This document shows, piece by piece, positions 11,880-24,235 of a stretch of DNA of 64,000 nt. The stretch comes from Aurifilum marmelostoma. Lineage: Eukaryota; Ascomycota; Sordariomycetes; Diaporthales; Cryphonectriaceae. Under the pieces are notes generated by a model. The model was not told where the DNA came from and did no database searches. It saw only the letters and a list, made by a program, of their open reading frames with translations. The stretch's first letter is position 1, and every line of letters starts with the position of its first letter. The stretch is taken from the NCBI GenBank assembly GCA_027559495.1, contig JAMXSV010000010.1, positions 806,001-870,000 on the forward strand, read 5' to 3'. The position numbers were made by a program, and so were the translations under genes.

Positions 11880-12828
11880 GCGTTAAGAGCAGCGGATTGT
11901 GGCCGAGCTCTTACATGCTGGTATGTATCTTGAGAGGAATTCAGACGACGAGAGTACATAATACCGGTCGCTTACGTTCCGATGAAGGGAGCACAGCTGG
12001 CTGAACCCTTAGTGTCGGAATTGGCAGCCAAGATTATGGCAGGGCAGCTGTTTGGCGGCACGGCAGGTGCACACACACATGTACACACAGTATCGACACG
12101 AAATACGCTACTAGGAGGCCGGATGTGACGGGCGCATCTCACGGCGGCACCAACAGAGACGTATATCTGCTTATCGCTCGATCGTGAGCTGTCATGTTAT
12201 ACAGACAGGGGAAAGAGAGAGAAGAGAGAGACAGATTCAGTCTTTTCCATGGGACAGATACGACGGTGACATTGCTAGAATTTCGACACCACTTACTACG
12301 TATACAATACATGCGATGGATACACCACCACGAAAAGGGAAAAGCTATAGTATCACGCCATGATTGGGGTGGCTGTCCCTTCACACCTGACCGAGAAGCA
12401 AGATACTCATCAAGTGAACTGTGACATTGCTTGGAGTGTGGTATAAAATTTGTATCTGCAATCGGAGTGTAAGAAACGATTCTGTTGTAATAAGCCTGGG
12501 ACGCACCATGCACGACTATATACACATATATAACTACATCAATCCAATTCTGCCGAGCTTGTGTTCCTTATTCATGGAACAGGAGTTGCCCCGGGGGGGG
12601 GGGGCGCGTGATACTGTGTAGACACGCAAGCCCTAACCCTGCCATAATCAATTAATTATTTCCTGCCTGAGACAACGCGTCTCGACGCGTCTCTCTTTTA
12701 CATCCTCACCACTCCAAACTTCCAAATACTTCACCCCATTGCAAGATACACCCCATCTTTACAACAAGAGCATTGCAACCTTACTTCCACTCAGAGGAAA
12801 ACCGAGGAGAACAACAAGGTCCTTCAAG
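11880..12828. other. Intergenic, promoter of thymidylate synthase
   Basis: No gene seen. Contains a G12 run at 12593-12604 about 225 bases before the next start codon, GA-rich patches near 12200-12235, and two near-identical ACGCGTCTC copies at about 12674-12693. ACGCGT is the core of the MluI cell-cycle box that controls DNA-synthesis genes such as thymidylate synthase in yeasts; the pairing of site and gene is suggestive only. Confidence 0.5.
12674..12693. promoter_or_regulatory. Paired ACGCGT (MCB-like) sites before thymidylate synthase
   Basis: Two ACGCGT hexamers lie within 20 bases, about 140-155 bases upstream of the thymidylate synthase start. ACGCGT is the MCB element bound by MBF in yeasts and drives G1/S expression of DNA-synthesis genes, including thymidylate synthase (CDC21) in S. 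cerevisiae. The position and the gene agree with that role; binding itself is inferred. Confidence 0.55.
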
Positions 12829-13962
12829 ATGACAGCATCCTCTGGGGACGCAGTCGGTGGCACTGCTACTGCTGCTGCTGCTGCTGCTGCTGCCGATGCA
12901 CCAACCAAGCAGAACGGGTCTGCCACCAGGAGACATGAGGAGTACCAGTACCTTGACCTCGTGCGAGAGATCCTCGAGGACGGTGAGCACCGGCCAGATA
13001 GGTATGCTTCCCTCTGACTCAAGTACGGCGAATGCCAGATCCCATGGCCGGACCGCTCACTCACGCACACGACAATCGCTTTTTCCTGCAGGACCGGAAC
13101 AGGCACCTACTCCCTCTTCGCGCCGCGACCGCTCAAGTTCAGCCTCAACCGCAACGGTGTGCCCATCTACCCGCTCCTCACCACCAAGCGCGTGTTCCAC
13201 AAGGCGGTCCTCGCCGAGCTCCTGTGGTTCGTCTCGGGGGCGACGTCGTCCCTGTCCCTCAGCGAGCAGGGCGTCAAGATCTGGGACGGCAACGGGTCGC
13301 GCGAGTTCCTGGACGGCGTGGGCCTCTCGCACCGCGAGGTGGGCGACCTCGGCCCCGTGTACGGCTTCCAGTGGCGCCATTTTGGGGCCGAGTACGTCGA
13401 CGCGAAGACGGACTACACGGGGCAGGGTGTCGACCAGCTGGCCGAGGTCATACACAAGCTCAAGACGAACCCTTACGACCGGCGGATCATCATGAGCGCA
13501 TGGAACCCCAAGGACCTGAAGATCATGGCGCTGCCACCCTGTCACATGTTTGCGCAGTTCTATGTATCGTACCCTCGGTCGGCGACGGCGGGGCAGAACA
13601 ACGGGGACGGGGACGGGGAGGCGAAACCCAAGGGCCATCTACACTGCCAGCTGTACCAGCGGTCCTGCGACATGGGCCTCGGGGTACCGTTCAACATCGC
13701 CAGCTACGCACTGCTCACGCACATGATCGCACACGTGTGTGACCTCGTGCCGGGCAGTCTGACGCACGTCATGGGCGATGCACATGTCTACGTGGACCAT
13801 GTTGAGGCGCTCAGGACACAGCTGGAGAGGGAGCCGCGCGACTTTCCAGAGCTGGAGATCAGGCGCGAGAGAGGTGGCAGTATCGACGGGTGGAGGGTGG
13901 AGGACTTTGTGGTGAAGGGCTATGACCCGCACAAGACAATTGCCATGAAGATGTCTGTGTAG
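12829..13962 (+). CDS. CDC21: Thymidylate synthase
   Basis: Exons 12829-13001 and 13092-13962 give 347 residues. It converts dUMP and methylene-tetrahydrofolate to dTMP and dihydrofolate. The family blocks are all visible: RTGTGTYS near the N-terminus, LLWFVSG, YGFQWRHFGA, the catalytic loop ALPPCHMF with Cys208, the QRSCDMGLGVPFNIASYA block, and HVYVDH near the C-terminus. The first exon has a poly-Ala stretch coded by a GCT microsatellite (about 12869-12892), and there is a non-conserved Gly/Asp/Lys-rich insert of about 20 residues just after the catalytic loop. Both are extra to the usual ~300-residue enzyme. ACGCGT sites lie upstream. Confidence 0.96.
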
Positions 13963-14992
13963 AGCATTGTGTATTCTAGACTGGAATGCTGTCGAGGTCT
14001 CCTTTCTATCTTTCAATAATGATGTATGAAAGCTTCTGGGGAGGGAGAGAGTGGGCTCCATTCTCGGGGCATCTGCATGCTAAGTACTGGGACAATTTCT
14101 TGCCATATTGGTTGAGTCAGTGAGTGTGTGCCCAATGTTTGGAACCCCTCCAAATGCAAATCCACCCATGCTATGAGGAGAGCCCTTGTGCCAACGATTT
14201 TGCATTAATACTCCATGATCTATCTACCTTTAATACTTTTATTCGTCCAAAGAGAGATTTCAAAACAATATTTTCCCCCTTTCTCACCTCGTTCCTGCCC
14301 ATCTATCTTGTCTGCAATGTAATTACTTATCAAGTGCTCATCATAAAGCCTTATCTTATCGGGCGACTACTGTATGACTAAATAACCCCGCCATCGGCTC
14401 CTGCTCAGTCAGTGTTCGTTCTCTCGGGACAACTTCATGTGCGAGGGAAGGAGAGAACCTGACCGAAAGAGCCAGACTTGCCAATTCCACCCACTCTATC
14501 TGTACCTCCCACCAAGACACGAGCTGGCCACCACACATACACACGCTCTTGCTCTTCTTCCCCTTTCCCCCCCTCTCATCCTATTTTTTTTTTCTTTGCT
14601 CCCCTCTTTTTCTTCTCATCCCTCTTCAACTTACTGGTCTGCGCTAGTGTATCTGCAGCCTCAAAGCACGTCCTGAATCCCATCTACTTTGTCCCACCTC
14701 GAAGGAGATCTGCGATCAGCCACACACCTCTCCACGGCGGAATCCTGCCGTCTCTTCTCCACTGTCTCGCGCTCTCCTCTCTCTCTCTCTCTCCAGCTCA
14801 CTGCAGCTACCTAGACACACATTTTCACACACACACACACACAGAGAGAGAGACACACTACCGCCCTTGCCTCTCAGCTGCTGCCACCTCATCCCTTCGA
14901 GGAGAAATAAAGTCGGACGCGCGGAGGAGGCGTCAGGAGACAGAAACACGAGGCGAAACCAGGTTTACTCTGCCCTCTACACATCCAAAACC
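13963..14992. other. Intergenic and CT/CA-rich leader of FMN1
   Basis: No gene seen. The left part is AT-rich and probably the 3' end of thymidylate synthase plus promoter. From about 14560 to 14860 it is strongly pyrimidine-rich on the + strand with a CT repeat (14778-14794) and a CA repeat (14826-14843), typical of fungal promoters and leaders. Confidence 0.55.
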
Positions 14993-15146
14993 ATGGGAAA
15001 CACAAGACCACTTCTCGTCGGTCCAGATTCGGGCCCGGAGACACCCTTCCCGCTGCAGATGGAGGGTACAGTCTCGCGAGGGTTTGGCCGGGGTTCAAGG
15101 GAGGTAAGTTAGGGTACTTTCCCCTGATGTACCTTTCTTCTCCCCC

Positions 15147-15180
<34 letters not shown>

Positions 15181-16295
15181 TGTTGCTGCCCGGTGGCTTT
15201 CCTTTGCTTCCCACCTGCAACCCCTGCATCCCTGTCGCTCCTCTTGTGTCACGGTTCGGTGGAGGGTGGGTGAGACGGAGGTGGTCGCTCCTGGGAGATG
15301 AGATCAAGAGGAGGGAGGGAGGGGCAAAGAGGAAAGCCTGTCGGTTACTGTACCCCCAACGACGCCTTTGGAGGTGAATGTGTGGCAACTCTTTCCGCCG
15401 GCAACCGCCAGTTGCCGATAGAGTGAGGCACATTCGGCTGGGTCATGAGAACGCGGGGTATGTGATCCGGTGCGGCTGAGATGTAGAGGAGACCATCATC
15501 GTGTCGGAGGACAGGAGGAGGAAGAGGAAGGAGGATCAAGGGCAGCTGGCCAGTGCCATCTGGAAGGCCGGCTGGGGCCCATGAAAGAAAGATCCTTCTT
15601 TCTTCTCACGGCTCTGGGAGAAGGGACGGGACAAGGTCCTCTACACTATTTGGTGCAACTGGCAGGTCGGCAACTCATGTGAACACACGAACACACACAC
15701 ACACACACAAGAAGAGGATGGGTAACACAAAAATCCACGCCTCGCCCAAACTCTCGCTCTGTTCCCCACCACCACTTCACCTCATTCATACACACACGCA
15801 CACCCACACGCTCTTGTTCCTTCTAGCTCCTGCTTACACAAGCCACCCAAACCGAAACAGCTAGGCTTTCCCACTGCCAACCTCCCCGTGGACGTAGACG
15901 CCGCGCCTTGGATTAATGATGCCAAGTCCGGAGTCTACTTTGGCTGGGCCTCGCTGGAGCTGCCCACAGAGCACCCAGACCACCAAGAGTCGTCCAAGGG
16001 GTACTCCGTGTTTCCCATGGTCATGTCCATCGGGTACAACCCCTTCTACAACAATACAAGGCGAAGCGCCGAGGCGCACATCCTGCACAACTTTGGTGCC
16101 GAATTCTACGGCGTCAAGATGCGTCTGCTGATCCTGGGCTACATCCGGGATGAGCTGAGCTATGACGGCGTCGAGGCGCTGATCGAGGACATCAAGACGG
16201 ACTGCGAGGTGGCGAGGCGGAGCCTGGACAGGGAGGGCTGGAGGCTGCAGGGTCAGGCGGGCGGGAAGCTTGATGGCTCGTGGCTCACGAGTTAG
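14993..16295 (+). CDS. FMN1: Riboflavin kinase
   Basis: Exons 14993-15103 and 15861-16295 give 181 residues. The enzyme phosphorylates riboflavin with ATP to make FMN. Exon 1 ends in GFGRGSRE and exon 2 opens with LGFPTANLP, so the PTAN motif that binds Mg-ATP and flavin is rebuilt exactly across the junction (phase 0). Further blocks are SGVYFGWA, MSIGYNPF, AEAHILHNF and GYIRDE, all expected for the monofunctional fungal kinase. The single intron is 757 bases, very long for this window, and holds (CAT)11, CA repeats and GA-rich stretches. No other exon is needed inside it. Confidence 0.95.
15148..15180. repeat. (CAT)11 microsatellite in FMN1 intron
   Basis: Eleven perfect CAT units about 45 bases after the donor site. 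Likely length-polymorphic. Confidence 0.95.
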
Positions 16296-16452
16296 ACGGT
16301 AGTAGATGGGATGGTAGCTCTTCGTTGAGTGACGTGCCCATTATTTGACTTCACAATTCTCACATCCTCGATTGGACTACAAAAAGACATAGATACTCCT
16401 TTATAGAACGATTTGGAAAGCCTCTATCTCCATTTCAAGACACCCGGCCATC

Positions 16453-17243
16453 TCACCGCGGCACCATTCCCCCGTCTACAGCCCAGACCTTGTTACTCAC
16501 ATACCCATTCGTAATCATGACCACAACCACCTCGGCAATCTCTTCTCCTGTCCCCAGCCGACCTACAGGCACCTTCTTCTTCAGCTCCTCCTCCCCGCCC
16601 GGCAGCATCGCCGTCCCCGCCACCAGCGCCGGCGCCACCACATTAAACGTGACGCCGCGCCCGGCATAGCACCCGGCCAGGTAGTGCATCATGCCGTGCA
16701 GCGCGGCCTTTGAGCTCGCATAGTGCGGGCCCACGACACCGCCCGTCAGCGCCGCCACGCTCGACGTGTAAATGACCCGCCCGAACCCGCGCGCCGCCAT
16801 GCCCGGGGCCGCGAGCCGCGTCAGCTCGTACGCCGCCAGCGTGTTGACGCGCCAGGTCCTCTCAAACGCCGCGCCGTCCACGGCCTCCAGCGAGCCCCCC
16901 CCTCGGGCCCGGCCAGCCCCAGGTGCGTCCCCGCGTTGGCGAAGAGGACGCTGATCGGGTGCTCGTCGCCGGCGGCCTCGCGGGCCTCGCGGTACAGCCT
17001 GTGCACGGCGTCCGTGGAGGCGAGGTCGGCCTGGAGCCAGACGACGCGGACGGCCGGGTCGCGGGCGCGGATCTGCTGGGTCAGGAGGGCGGTCGTGCGG
17101 GTGCTGTCTGTGTTGTAGTGCAGGAGGAGGGTCCGGACCTTGTAGGCGGGCGGGGTGGTGGGGAGGGGCTGGGCTAGGCGGAGGGCGGTGGCTCGGCCGA
17201 TGCCGCCGCTGGCTCCGGTGATGAGGACAGTGAGGGCGTCCAT
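16453..17243 (-). CDS. Short-chain dehydrogenase/reductase, FabG-like (frame broken at a G run)
   Basis: An SDR of the classical type. It has the cofactor motif TGASGGIG (residues 9-16), an acidic LQADLAS block, FANAG, a YASSK active-site stretch (Tyr and Lys of YxxxK) preceded by the catalytic-Ser region TSSVAAL, and a C-terminal VDGG typical of FabG-like oxidoreductases. The frame switches at the run C8 on the + strand at 16895-16902 (G8 in the gene). One more G gives 264 codons with the two halves joined in register; there is no plausible intron there. The substrate is unknown; keto-acyl or small-alcohol oxidoreductases share this pattern. It lies tail to tail with FMN1, 157 bases apart. 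Confidence 0.85.
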
Positions 17244-17598
17244 GGTTTGTAATTTTTTGGGTGATGGGTGTGGGTGACGAGTTATGAGGGAGAGAGGATG
17301 ATTCCTTCTTTGCTTTTTTGTACTTTGTACTATGATCGGGGTGGAAGTGAATGGAGGTCGACAGATAGGTTTGATGTAAGTAGTAGATCTACTACTGTTT
17401 TGTCTGTTTGCACTTGTTCGTTTGCGTCATATTGGCTCAAAGCTGGAATGCAACCTTTTACACATGTGAAAAGCGGTTTCTCACTCCTTTCCTCAGGCCC
17501 GCAGTCCCATGGTGCAAGCCAGTGCTTCCAATTTGTCTAGTTACCTAGGGACTAATAGAAAGATATCGAAAGCGAAGAAAGAAGAAAAAGAAAAAAGG

Positions 17599-17630
<32 letters not shown>

Positions 17631-17976
17631 AAAGAGGACTTAAAAAAACAAAACGGGTATAGAACTTTGTATACTCATATGAGCAAGCAAAACACCGTTC
17701 TGGAGGGCATGGACTCATTAAACCAATATCTCCTTCATCCCTTTCCCACCCCTTTCCCCCCACCCCCCTCTCACTCACTCATATGACGTGAGGAAGCCCC
17801 AGAAAGCCATAGTCCCGTCTTCGTACTCCGAGCCGCCTGGTCCAAAAAAAAAAAGTCCCAAAAATGCCCTTATGATGATGCCCTGCCCGAACCCTTCTGT
17901 GCCAATCTGAACCCAGCCAGAACCCCGCTTGTTGAAAGTATGAACCAAGAATGCATGCACCATAGTTTTCCATTCC
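17244..17976. other. Intergenic between SDR start and ERT1 end
   Basis: Holds the SDR promoter and the 3' side of ERT1. The only striking element is an A-rich tract with A30 at 17599-17628. No gene seen. Confidence 0.55.
17599..17628. repeat. A30 homopolymer
   Basis: Thirty A in a row inside a longer A/G tract; on the minus strand it is T30, about 350 bases beyond the ERT1 stop codon. Confidence 0.9.
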
Positions 17977-20295
17977 TTATACCGCCAGAACATGAGGTTG
18001 TTGATCAGGATAATAGCAAGGCAAGAACTATTTACGCGTCGTTAGCATCGTCGCTTCATCCGGGGCAAACCAGGTAATATGTTGATCTTCTGGTAGTAGT
18101 GATGATGGCATGTGGGGTTAAAAAACTTACATTGATAACGATCATCATTGGCATATCAAAGGTGTCGCGTCGCACAACCCAGCAGTAGGTACACTCCAGC
18201 TTGCCACCCTTGGCAATCCGGGAGATGCCGTGCTCGCCGTCGATCCTAGCGACCCTGTTGCTCAGGAACATGGTGCGTGGATCCTTGGGAGGCGACTCGT
18301 TGACGCTCGAGGTGCTGGCCCCGTCAGAAGTCTCGCGTGTTCGGTATTTGAGCAGGCGGCACTTTCTTGTGACGCTGCTCCTGCTGTCGCTGAAGGCCAG
18401 GTGGGCAAAGTCTTCGTAGAATTGGACGACGTCGTCATCATCCATGAGCTCCGCGATGAACAGCGGGTTGCGCTCCGTGTCGGAGCTGGTGGCCTTGTCG
18501 GCCTGGTTGTTGAGGCTGCTGAGCTTGGGCGTCGTCAGGGCTTCCGTGGTTGCACCAGAGGCGGTGGTGCTGCCGCCGGTATTGTCGTTCCTGTTGGGCG
18601 CCTCACCAAGGAGGACCTCTTTTGGCCATCCGGTCAGCGCCGTGAATTCTTTGTTCACGGCAGCAATCTCGCCCGTCCGCCGACAGACAAGAGTAGGGCT
18701 GGAGCCGTGGTCCATGAAGTCCTCGTACTCGAACATTGTACGCTGAAAGCACTTCTCCATGAAGACCAGGTCCGGCCGGCTCAGTGTGCGTGTGCACGAT
18801 AGTAGGGCCGGGCGCACGCTCCCCAGGGCGCGGGCGACGCGCATCAGCTTGTCGCCGCTCGTGCGGAACCGTCGCTGCAGGAAGGCAATCAGGCGGTGGT
18901 AGCCCTGCACATACTGGAAGGGCTCCTTGACATTCTCGTAGATGCCCGAGGCATCGCGGTGGCGCTTGCCGAGGAGAGACTGTGGGAATGTCTTGGGGAT
19001 GCTCGGCTTCTGTCTCGGACGATTCGGGGGCCCGAGGGCTTGAGATTCGGAGCTGTCAAAGGGTGCCGCCGTGTGTGAGCCGTCGAACCCGATATTATGG
19101 TTCGCGGGGCTCTCGTGATCGGTGCTGGGACTTTGCTGGTTATTTGGGCCTGTGGCGATGGCGTAAGCATGAGGGAGACCGTGTTGCAGGTTGCCTTGGG
19201 AGTACAGGGGGTTTCCGGACTGATCGATGGAGAGGATGTCGCTAATCAAACCGCCGTCAAACTGACCCATTCCGTTACCGAACGCTCCGGCCGCGAAGTT
19301 GGCGTCGCCTGCACCTTGTTGAGAGAATGAAGGATCTCGCGGTGGCGTGTCGGCAGCACCAGACGACATATGGTTCAGCATGCCAAACTCCATGGCGCCG
19401 TACTGACTGCCAAAGTTCAGTCCCTCGAGGTTGAAGTTGTACAGTGCAGGGTTGCTAGGGTCGAAGAAGGCAGGGCTCATGCTCGACAGCTCCCCTGACA
19501 CCTGGGGGACCGTGAGGCCGCTCATCTGAGGAGCACTCTGGAAGGTGGGCGAGGCCGGCGACTGCTGGCCGGGGAACGTCATCCCCTCGGAGATAGAGCC
19601 CAGTCCGCTCTGAGGCGAAAAGAGCGGGTACGTACTCGAGGCGTTTGTCGGGGAGAAGAAGGTGCCGACATTGGATGACGCTTCAGAGCCGGTGCTGGAC
19701 GGGTGGCGTTGCTGCTGCCCGTTGTTGTTACTGCTGCTGCTGTTGTTGTTGTTGTTATTGTTATTGTTGGACGACCGGTTCTGCGAAGTGCTGGCGTTAT
19801 AATTCGGGCCCAAGACGGGTCCCAGGGCCTCTGGGGGCGCATCGTGAAGATATTTGGCCTTCTTGCGGACTCCGTCTTGGCAGTGCTCTGCGAGACCACG
19901 CTTGATGCATCGCTGACAGGGCCGCTCATCACCTGCAGAGCATATCAGTCTTGTAAACATCGACACATGAAGAAGAGAGAAAGAGGGTAATGGTCCTCGC
20001 TGTAGACCTGCATGAGGGGAGAATCAAAATGTCATGGCGTACCGCAAGTCAAGTGTGCCCTCTGACAGGCAAAGCAGGCCCTACGGGCCTTTTTCCTCCT
20101 TGGGCGGGCAGGGTCCTTGGGATCGAACTTCTTCTTTCCCTCGCCGTCAGCACCACGCTCTCTCTTGATGATATGGTCTGGCATCTTGTCGTCGTCCTGA
20201 ACTGAGGTGTCGTTGTCGTTGTCGTCGTAGTCAGGCTCGTTCTCAGACATAGCATCTGAGACCTCGCCTCCGTTGGAATCGACGTCGTCCGGCAT
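17977..20295 (-). CDS. ERT1: Zn2Cys6 transcription activator of gluconeogenesis (ERT1/AcuK type)
   Basis: Exons 20295-20043, 19932-18131 and 18027-17977 give 701 residues. A basic RRKKARRA stretch leads into a Zn2Cys6 cluster (C-x2-C-x6-C-x5-C-x2-C-x8-C, about residues 76-102) that is interrupted by the first intron. It is followed by KKAKYLHDAPPEAL, a signature of the ERT1/AcuK/AcuM family. The middle is Asn/Ser/Gln-rich. A PAS domain follows (TLVCRRTGEIAAVNKEF and GWPKEVLLGE), and the end is MPMMIVINFLP, where FLP comes from a 51-base last exon with acceptor at 18028; this matches the family end better than the nearer acceptor at about 18090. Family members activate gluconeogenic and non-fermentable carbon genes in the nucleus. 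Its own upstream region is almost 4 kb. Confidence 0.92.
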
Positions 20296-22733
20296 TGTGT
20301 ACTAGCCAGTATATATATACATATATATAAAGTATATTTATAAATTTGTGCAAGGCGTGGATGGGTATGAATGGGCCGAGGTGGGTGCTCGTAATGACGG
20401 CACGGCAGCCCAAGTCCAGCGACCACCCCTTTTGCGAAACCACACACGGTCTACTTGTCCGAGTGGTATCAAAGTCGTCTGCTTGGATGGGGAGGGATGT
20501 GCTCGACTCCTGCAGTAATGCCTTAGTGGTTGTACCACGCCAGGGATCAGCTGCGGCCGCAGAGGGCACGGGCGCTATCGCAGGACCTGGCGTTGCAGTA
20601 GCCTCCTCTCTCCTTTCGTCTCTCTATCTCTCGCTCTCACTCCCCCTGTCGCCTGTCTCCTGCCTCTCCCCGCAGGTGATGTGGGTGGTACGTATAGGAT
20701 GATCGTCGTCGAGGCGGCAGCAGCCTATCGCAACCCCAGAAAGCGGAGGGTCCAATTTTGTTCTGCCCTTGCGAGGGAGCCTTGTTCCCCTGCTGTGGAA
20801 TGTGAACATGTAGAGGGCGAGTCTCCTCTCGTGCGCAGGCGCAATATGTGGTGGTGGGCCGTTCCGGGAGCTTCTCGAAGGAACCTGAAGACCCCTGCCT
20901 ACCACGGCGTGGGAAAGCTGAAGCGCCAGGCGGGCCAGATGCACAATGACAGCGCAGGCACTCGTATTCCTCCGCGAGCCACTATCGCTACTTAGGACCG
21001 GCTCTCCAATGAGCTCACCGGTTGGTGAAAAGAGGCGTTCCTGTGTCACCGCTCACCGTGTTCTCGCACTGGAGGGTGGGAAGCCGGGGGGGGGAGGATG
21101 ATCGACGCGGCAGGGGCGCAGACCAACAAGGCGCCAGACAGGAGGACCGTACGTCTCGGGGTATCTAGGGCTGCCTCGGGAGCCGTGCTCGCGGTTATTG
21201 ATGTGGTAACGGTCGTCGCAGTCGTCGTCGCAGTCGCGGTCGTGGTGGGAGCTGGTGGTTTGCGACTGGCCAGAGCACAGGCACAGGATGCGCGCGGGTG
21301 GGGCACACGGCAGGAATACACAGGCAGGTGTGCAGGATGCCGCTGTTACTTCTGCTGATCTTGGCAGTGCGAGATTGAGAACGAGACGAAGTTCGACAAA
21401 GAGGGAGGGGTGGTGTGAGGCGTGCGATGGTGTCGATGTGGGAGGGTCTCTCCTGCAGTAACCCGTCGTCCTGAACTCGGGCAGGGTTGCATTTGGCAGC
21501 AAGCTCAGGGCAGCATAAGTGCCAAAAGGGCCAGGGTCTATTGGTCGGCGACCTGGTCCAAGGTCAGAACGAGTAGGAGGGCCGATGTCGACGTCGAAGG
21601 GCGATATCGCTCGCTGCAGGTGCAATACGAGCTAGTAGTCCAGGTTCTCGCCTGCCCAAGACATTTCCCAATTATCGCACGTGGTTCCAATTGATCCCTT
21701 CTCTTTCTTTCCTCTCCGACCCGTCTCAATCCATGATCTTCGAGGTGATTGATGATCTGCGCCAGGTTCTCTGCTGTCTCGATGGCAGTAGTGGCGACGG
21801 TATGGCGTCGTAGCCTCGGCCAGGGTGGTAGTAGGAGGAGGAGGAGGAGGAGGAGGAAGAGGAGGGGGAGAATTGGAGTAGTGCTACACCACTGTACGGC
21901 TGCGACCGATTTCTTCAGCTGCCAGAAAATAGAGGGGAGGGGGGGAAAAAAGTCCCTCTACCGGATACTGGGAATCTTGGGCAGCGGATCCCCCCGCTTG
22001 CCACCCCCATTGCTCCTCCAGGGGTGGAGAAACAGGCCTACAGCAGGAGGGGGGCCACTGGGGGGGTTGCTCTCTTCTGCGCTAGAACAAAAGCCCCAAG
22101 TGCAAGGTGAGGCCAGATCACAGGGGGGCTCGCCCTAGTAGCTGTAGTACCTTTCCCCAGAGTCTTGACACTAATGCAGCATTTCAATGTTTTCTCTTCC
22201 CGTCCTACACTCTTGCATGGCACAGCCGCTGCGACCAACACGAGGTCCAAGTCTCTCTATGACCTCTCTCTCGCTCTCCCACCCTCTCGTCGATCTCTCT
22301 CCCCCTGCGAGATGGTCATCACCGGCCGGAATCATGGACAATATTATGCAGGAGTGTCTGGTGGCGCCTCGCCGTCCCACGCTGAGCTGGCTGTCCTCGT
22401 TCAGTCATGGATCGTCCTGAGGCTGATCCGTACTTGTTTCCTGGATCCGATACTTGTCGTGTACCTTCCCACCTGCGCGAGCGCGGTGCTGCACAGTGCC
22501 CTGACCTCGATGGCAGGGTATCGGTCCCGAGCTCATCTGTGTATCCCTCCTACACCTTCTTAACCTGGAAACCATGACCAGGCTGTTTCTGGTTTCCCGC
22601 GCAAGCCACAGCTGCTTCGACCTGGTCAGAGGCCCAACCAAGCTCGCTAACCCTTGTTCTACCTACAGGACCTCCTGCATCCTGACGGACATGCTATGGC
22701 ACGCTGGAGATTTAGTGGTGGTGCTGGTGGTGC

Positions 22734-22765
<32 letters not shown>

Positions 22766-24235
22766 GTCTTGTCCACGGTAGCATCCAGTGCAAGACTCGC
22801 AAGAGACTCTGACGCCTCCTGACCAGAGGGCAAGTTATTTGGGATGGCCTCGTCTCCAGACTGCAATGCACTCAGACCGTTCGATATCTGCCCTGTCTCT
22901 GAGACAAGAAGAGAGTGGGAGGGGAAAGGCCACCAAAACCAAAGCCCGTTGCTTGAACCCACTAACGGCCAAGGCTGAAGAGAAAGTCTCCTAATCCCGG
23001 AGATCAGCAGCTTGTGTGCCTGTGTCAGCACCCAATTCCGTCCCCCCATCATCCCCTGTAACCGCTCAGTGCCGCCCCATCTGGATCATGCAAGGAGCCT
23101 CACACAACATGTCAATAGATCACGGAGACCGGCATGGGTTGCCACTTGGGAAAGCAAGGTTGCGACATACACACGGCTGCCCAACCTATGATTCAGTTTC
23201 TGACTATTCTGACCAAGTAAGTACTCTCCCCCCCCCCCTGGCCTTCCAATACCCCGTCCCGTCTCTTGCCTGCCCTACCCACCATCCAACCAGCCGCTGC
23301 ATCTACTACACACTATTGCCCTCCGTGCGCTATTCCCGAAGAGATATTGCAACCCAGCCTGCCATTCACAGCTCAAAAGAGCCCAGTACAGCGAGCGAGA
23401 ACCTCGTATCCACCGGCCACCATTAAAAAAAGGGGGCAAAGCCCTGAGGTGCTGAAAAGAGGGGGTGGGCTGGCGCTCCCTGAAACGGCAGGAGATCTGG
23501 GCAACGCACGTGGACGGAGGTGACGCCTCACTTGCAGCCTGTACGGTAAGGAGATCCGAACCAAGATGGGATGGCGGTGGGGGGAGGTATTCTTCATCCA
23601 TTCGAAGGTACTATCACAATCTCTGGGCACTCTCTCTCTCAGAGAGAAATTTCCAAGGCAGGGTGGCGGCGGCAGATCGATCATGTCCCAGGTGACCTGA
23701 TTCACTTGTCATTTTTTTTTCTTCGCTCCCAGGAACGCTTCAAGACTAAGGAGACAGACGGGCTTGTGATGCCATCTCTCCCGGCTACACGACAGGGGAA
23801 GGCCTGCATGTCTTTTTTCTTTCTTCCATTACCAGGGTAATGTGCCAGAAAGAACTCTCCAAGAACGTGAGGGGTCATGATCAAGCTGGTTCTCACTGTA
23901 TACCTTCTCGTGACCATCGTCATCGCTGGCTCGAGGGGCCCTAGGTCCAGACAGAGGGCCGCAGAGCTGGCCGCCGTAGAGGAGCTCTGCTCCGCAGTGT
24001 ATCCACTTCTGGACATACTCTCTGGTGCGCACGGGGTGAGAAGATCGTCGGCGGGGAAGCTGAATGTTCTGGGTAGTAGTAAAAGTAGAATTAAAACTTG
24101 TTTTTTTCTTTCTTTTTCTTGCAGGAGGGTATCTAAAACATCAATCATGTTACTCTTTGACGATCCACGGAAGATTCCTGCCCAAACAGACACGACACAC
24201 CCACACATGTCTCAGAAAGAAACCACATGAATAGA
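20296..24235. other. 3.9-kb non-coding region upstream of ERT1
   Basis: I find no exon chain. Frames here are short and low in complexity. Contents: AT-rich TATATA stretch at 20310-20345 directly before the ERT1 start, CT-rich patches (about 20600-20660, 22245-22310), a GGA microsatellite near 21835-21865, a GGGCAT tandem array at 22735-22766, C11 at 23228-23238. Long upstream regions are common for fungal regulators, and a non-coding RNA or a long ERT1 leader could be here, but nothing in the bases proves it. Confidence 0.5.
22735..22766. repeat. GGGCAT hexanucleotide tandem array
   Basis: About five copies of GGGCAT/ATGGGC in a row, followed by GGTCTTG. Non-coding context. Confidence 0.85.

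Noticed and set aside
15148..15180. CAT repeat considered as a CRISPR-like or satellite array
   Set aside because: It is a simple microsatellite with no spacers.
20296..24235. Several 100-190 codon frames upstream of ERT1
   Set aside because: Short, mutually overlapping, low complexity; no splice chain produced a coherent protein.
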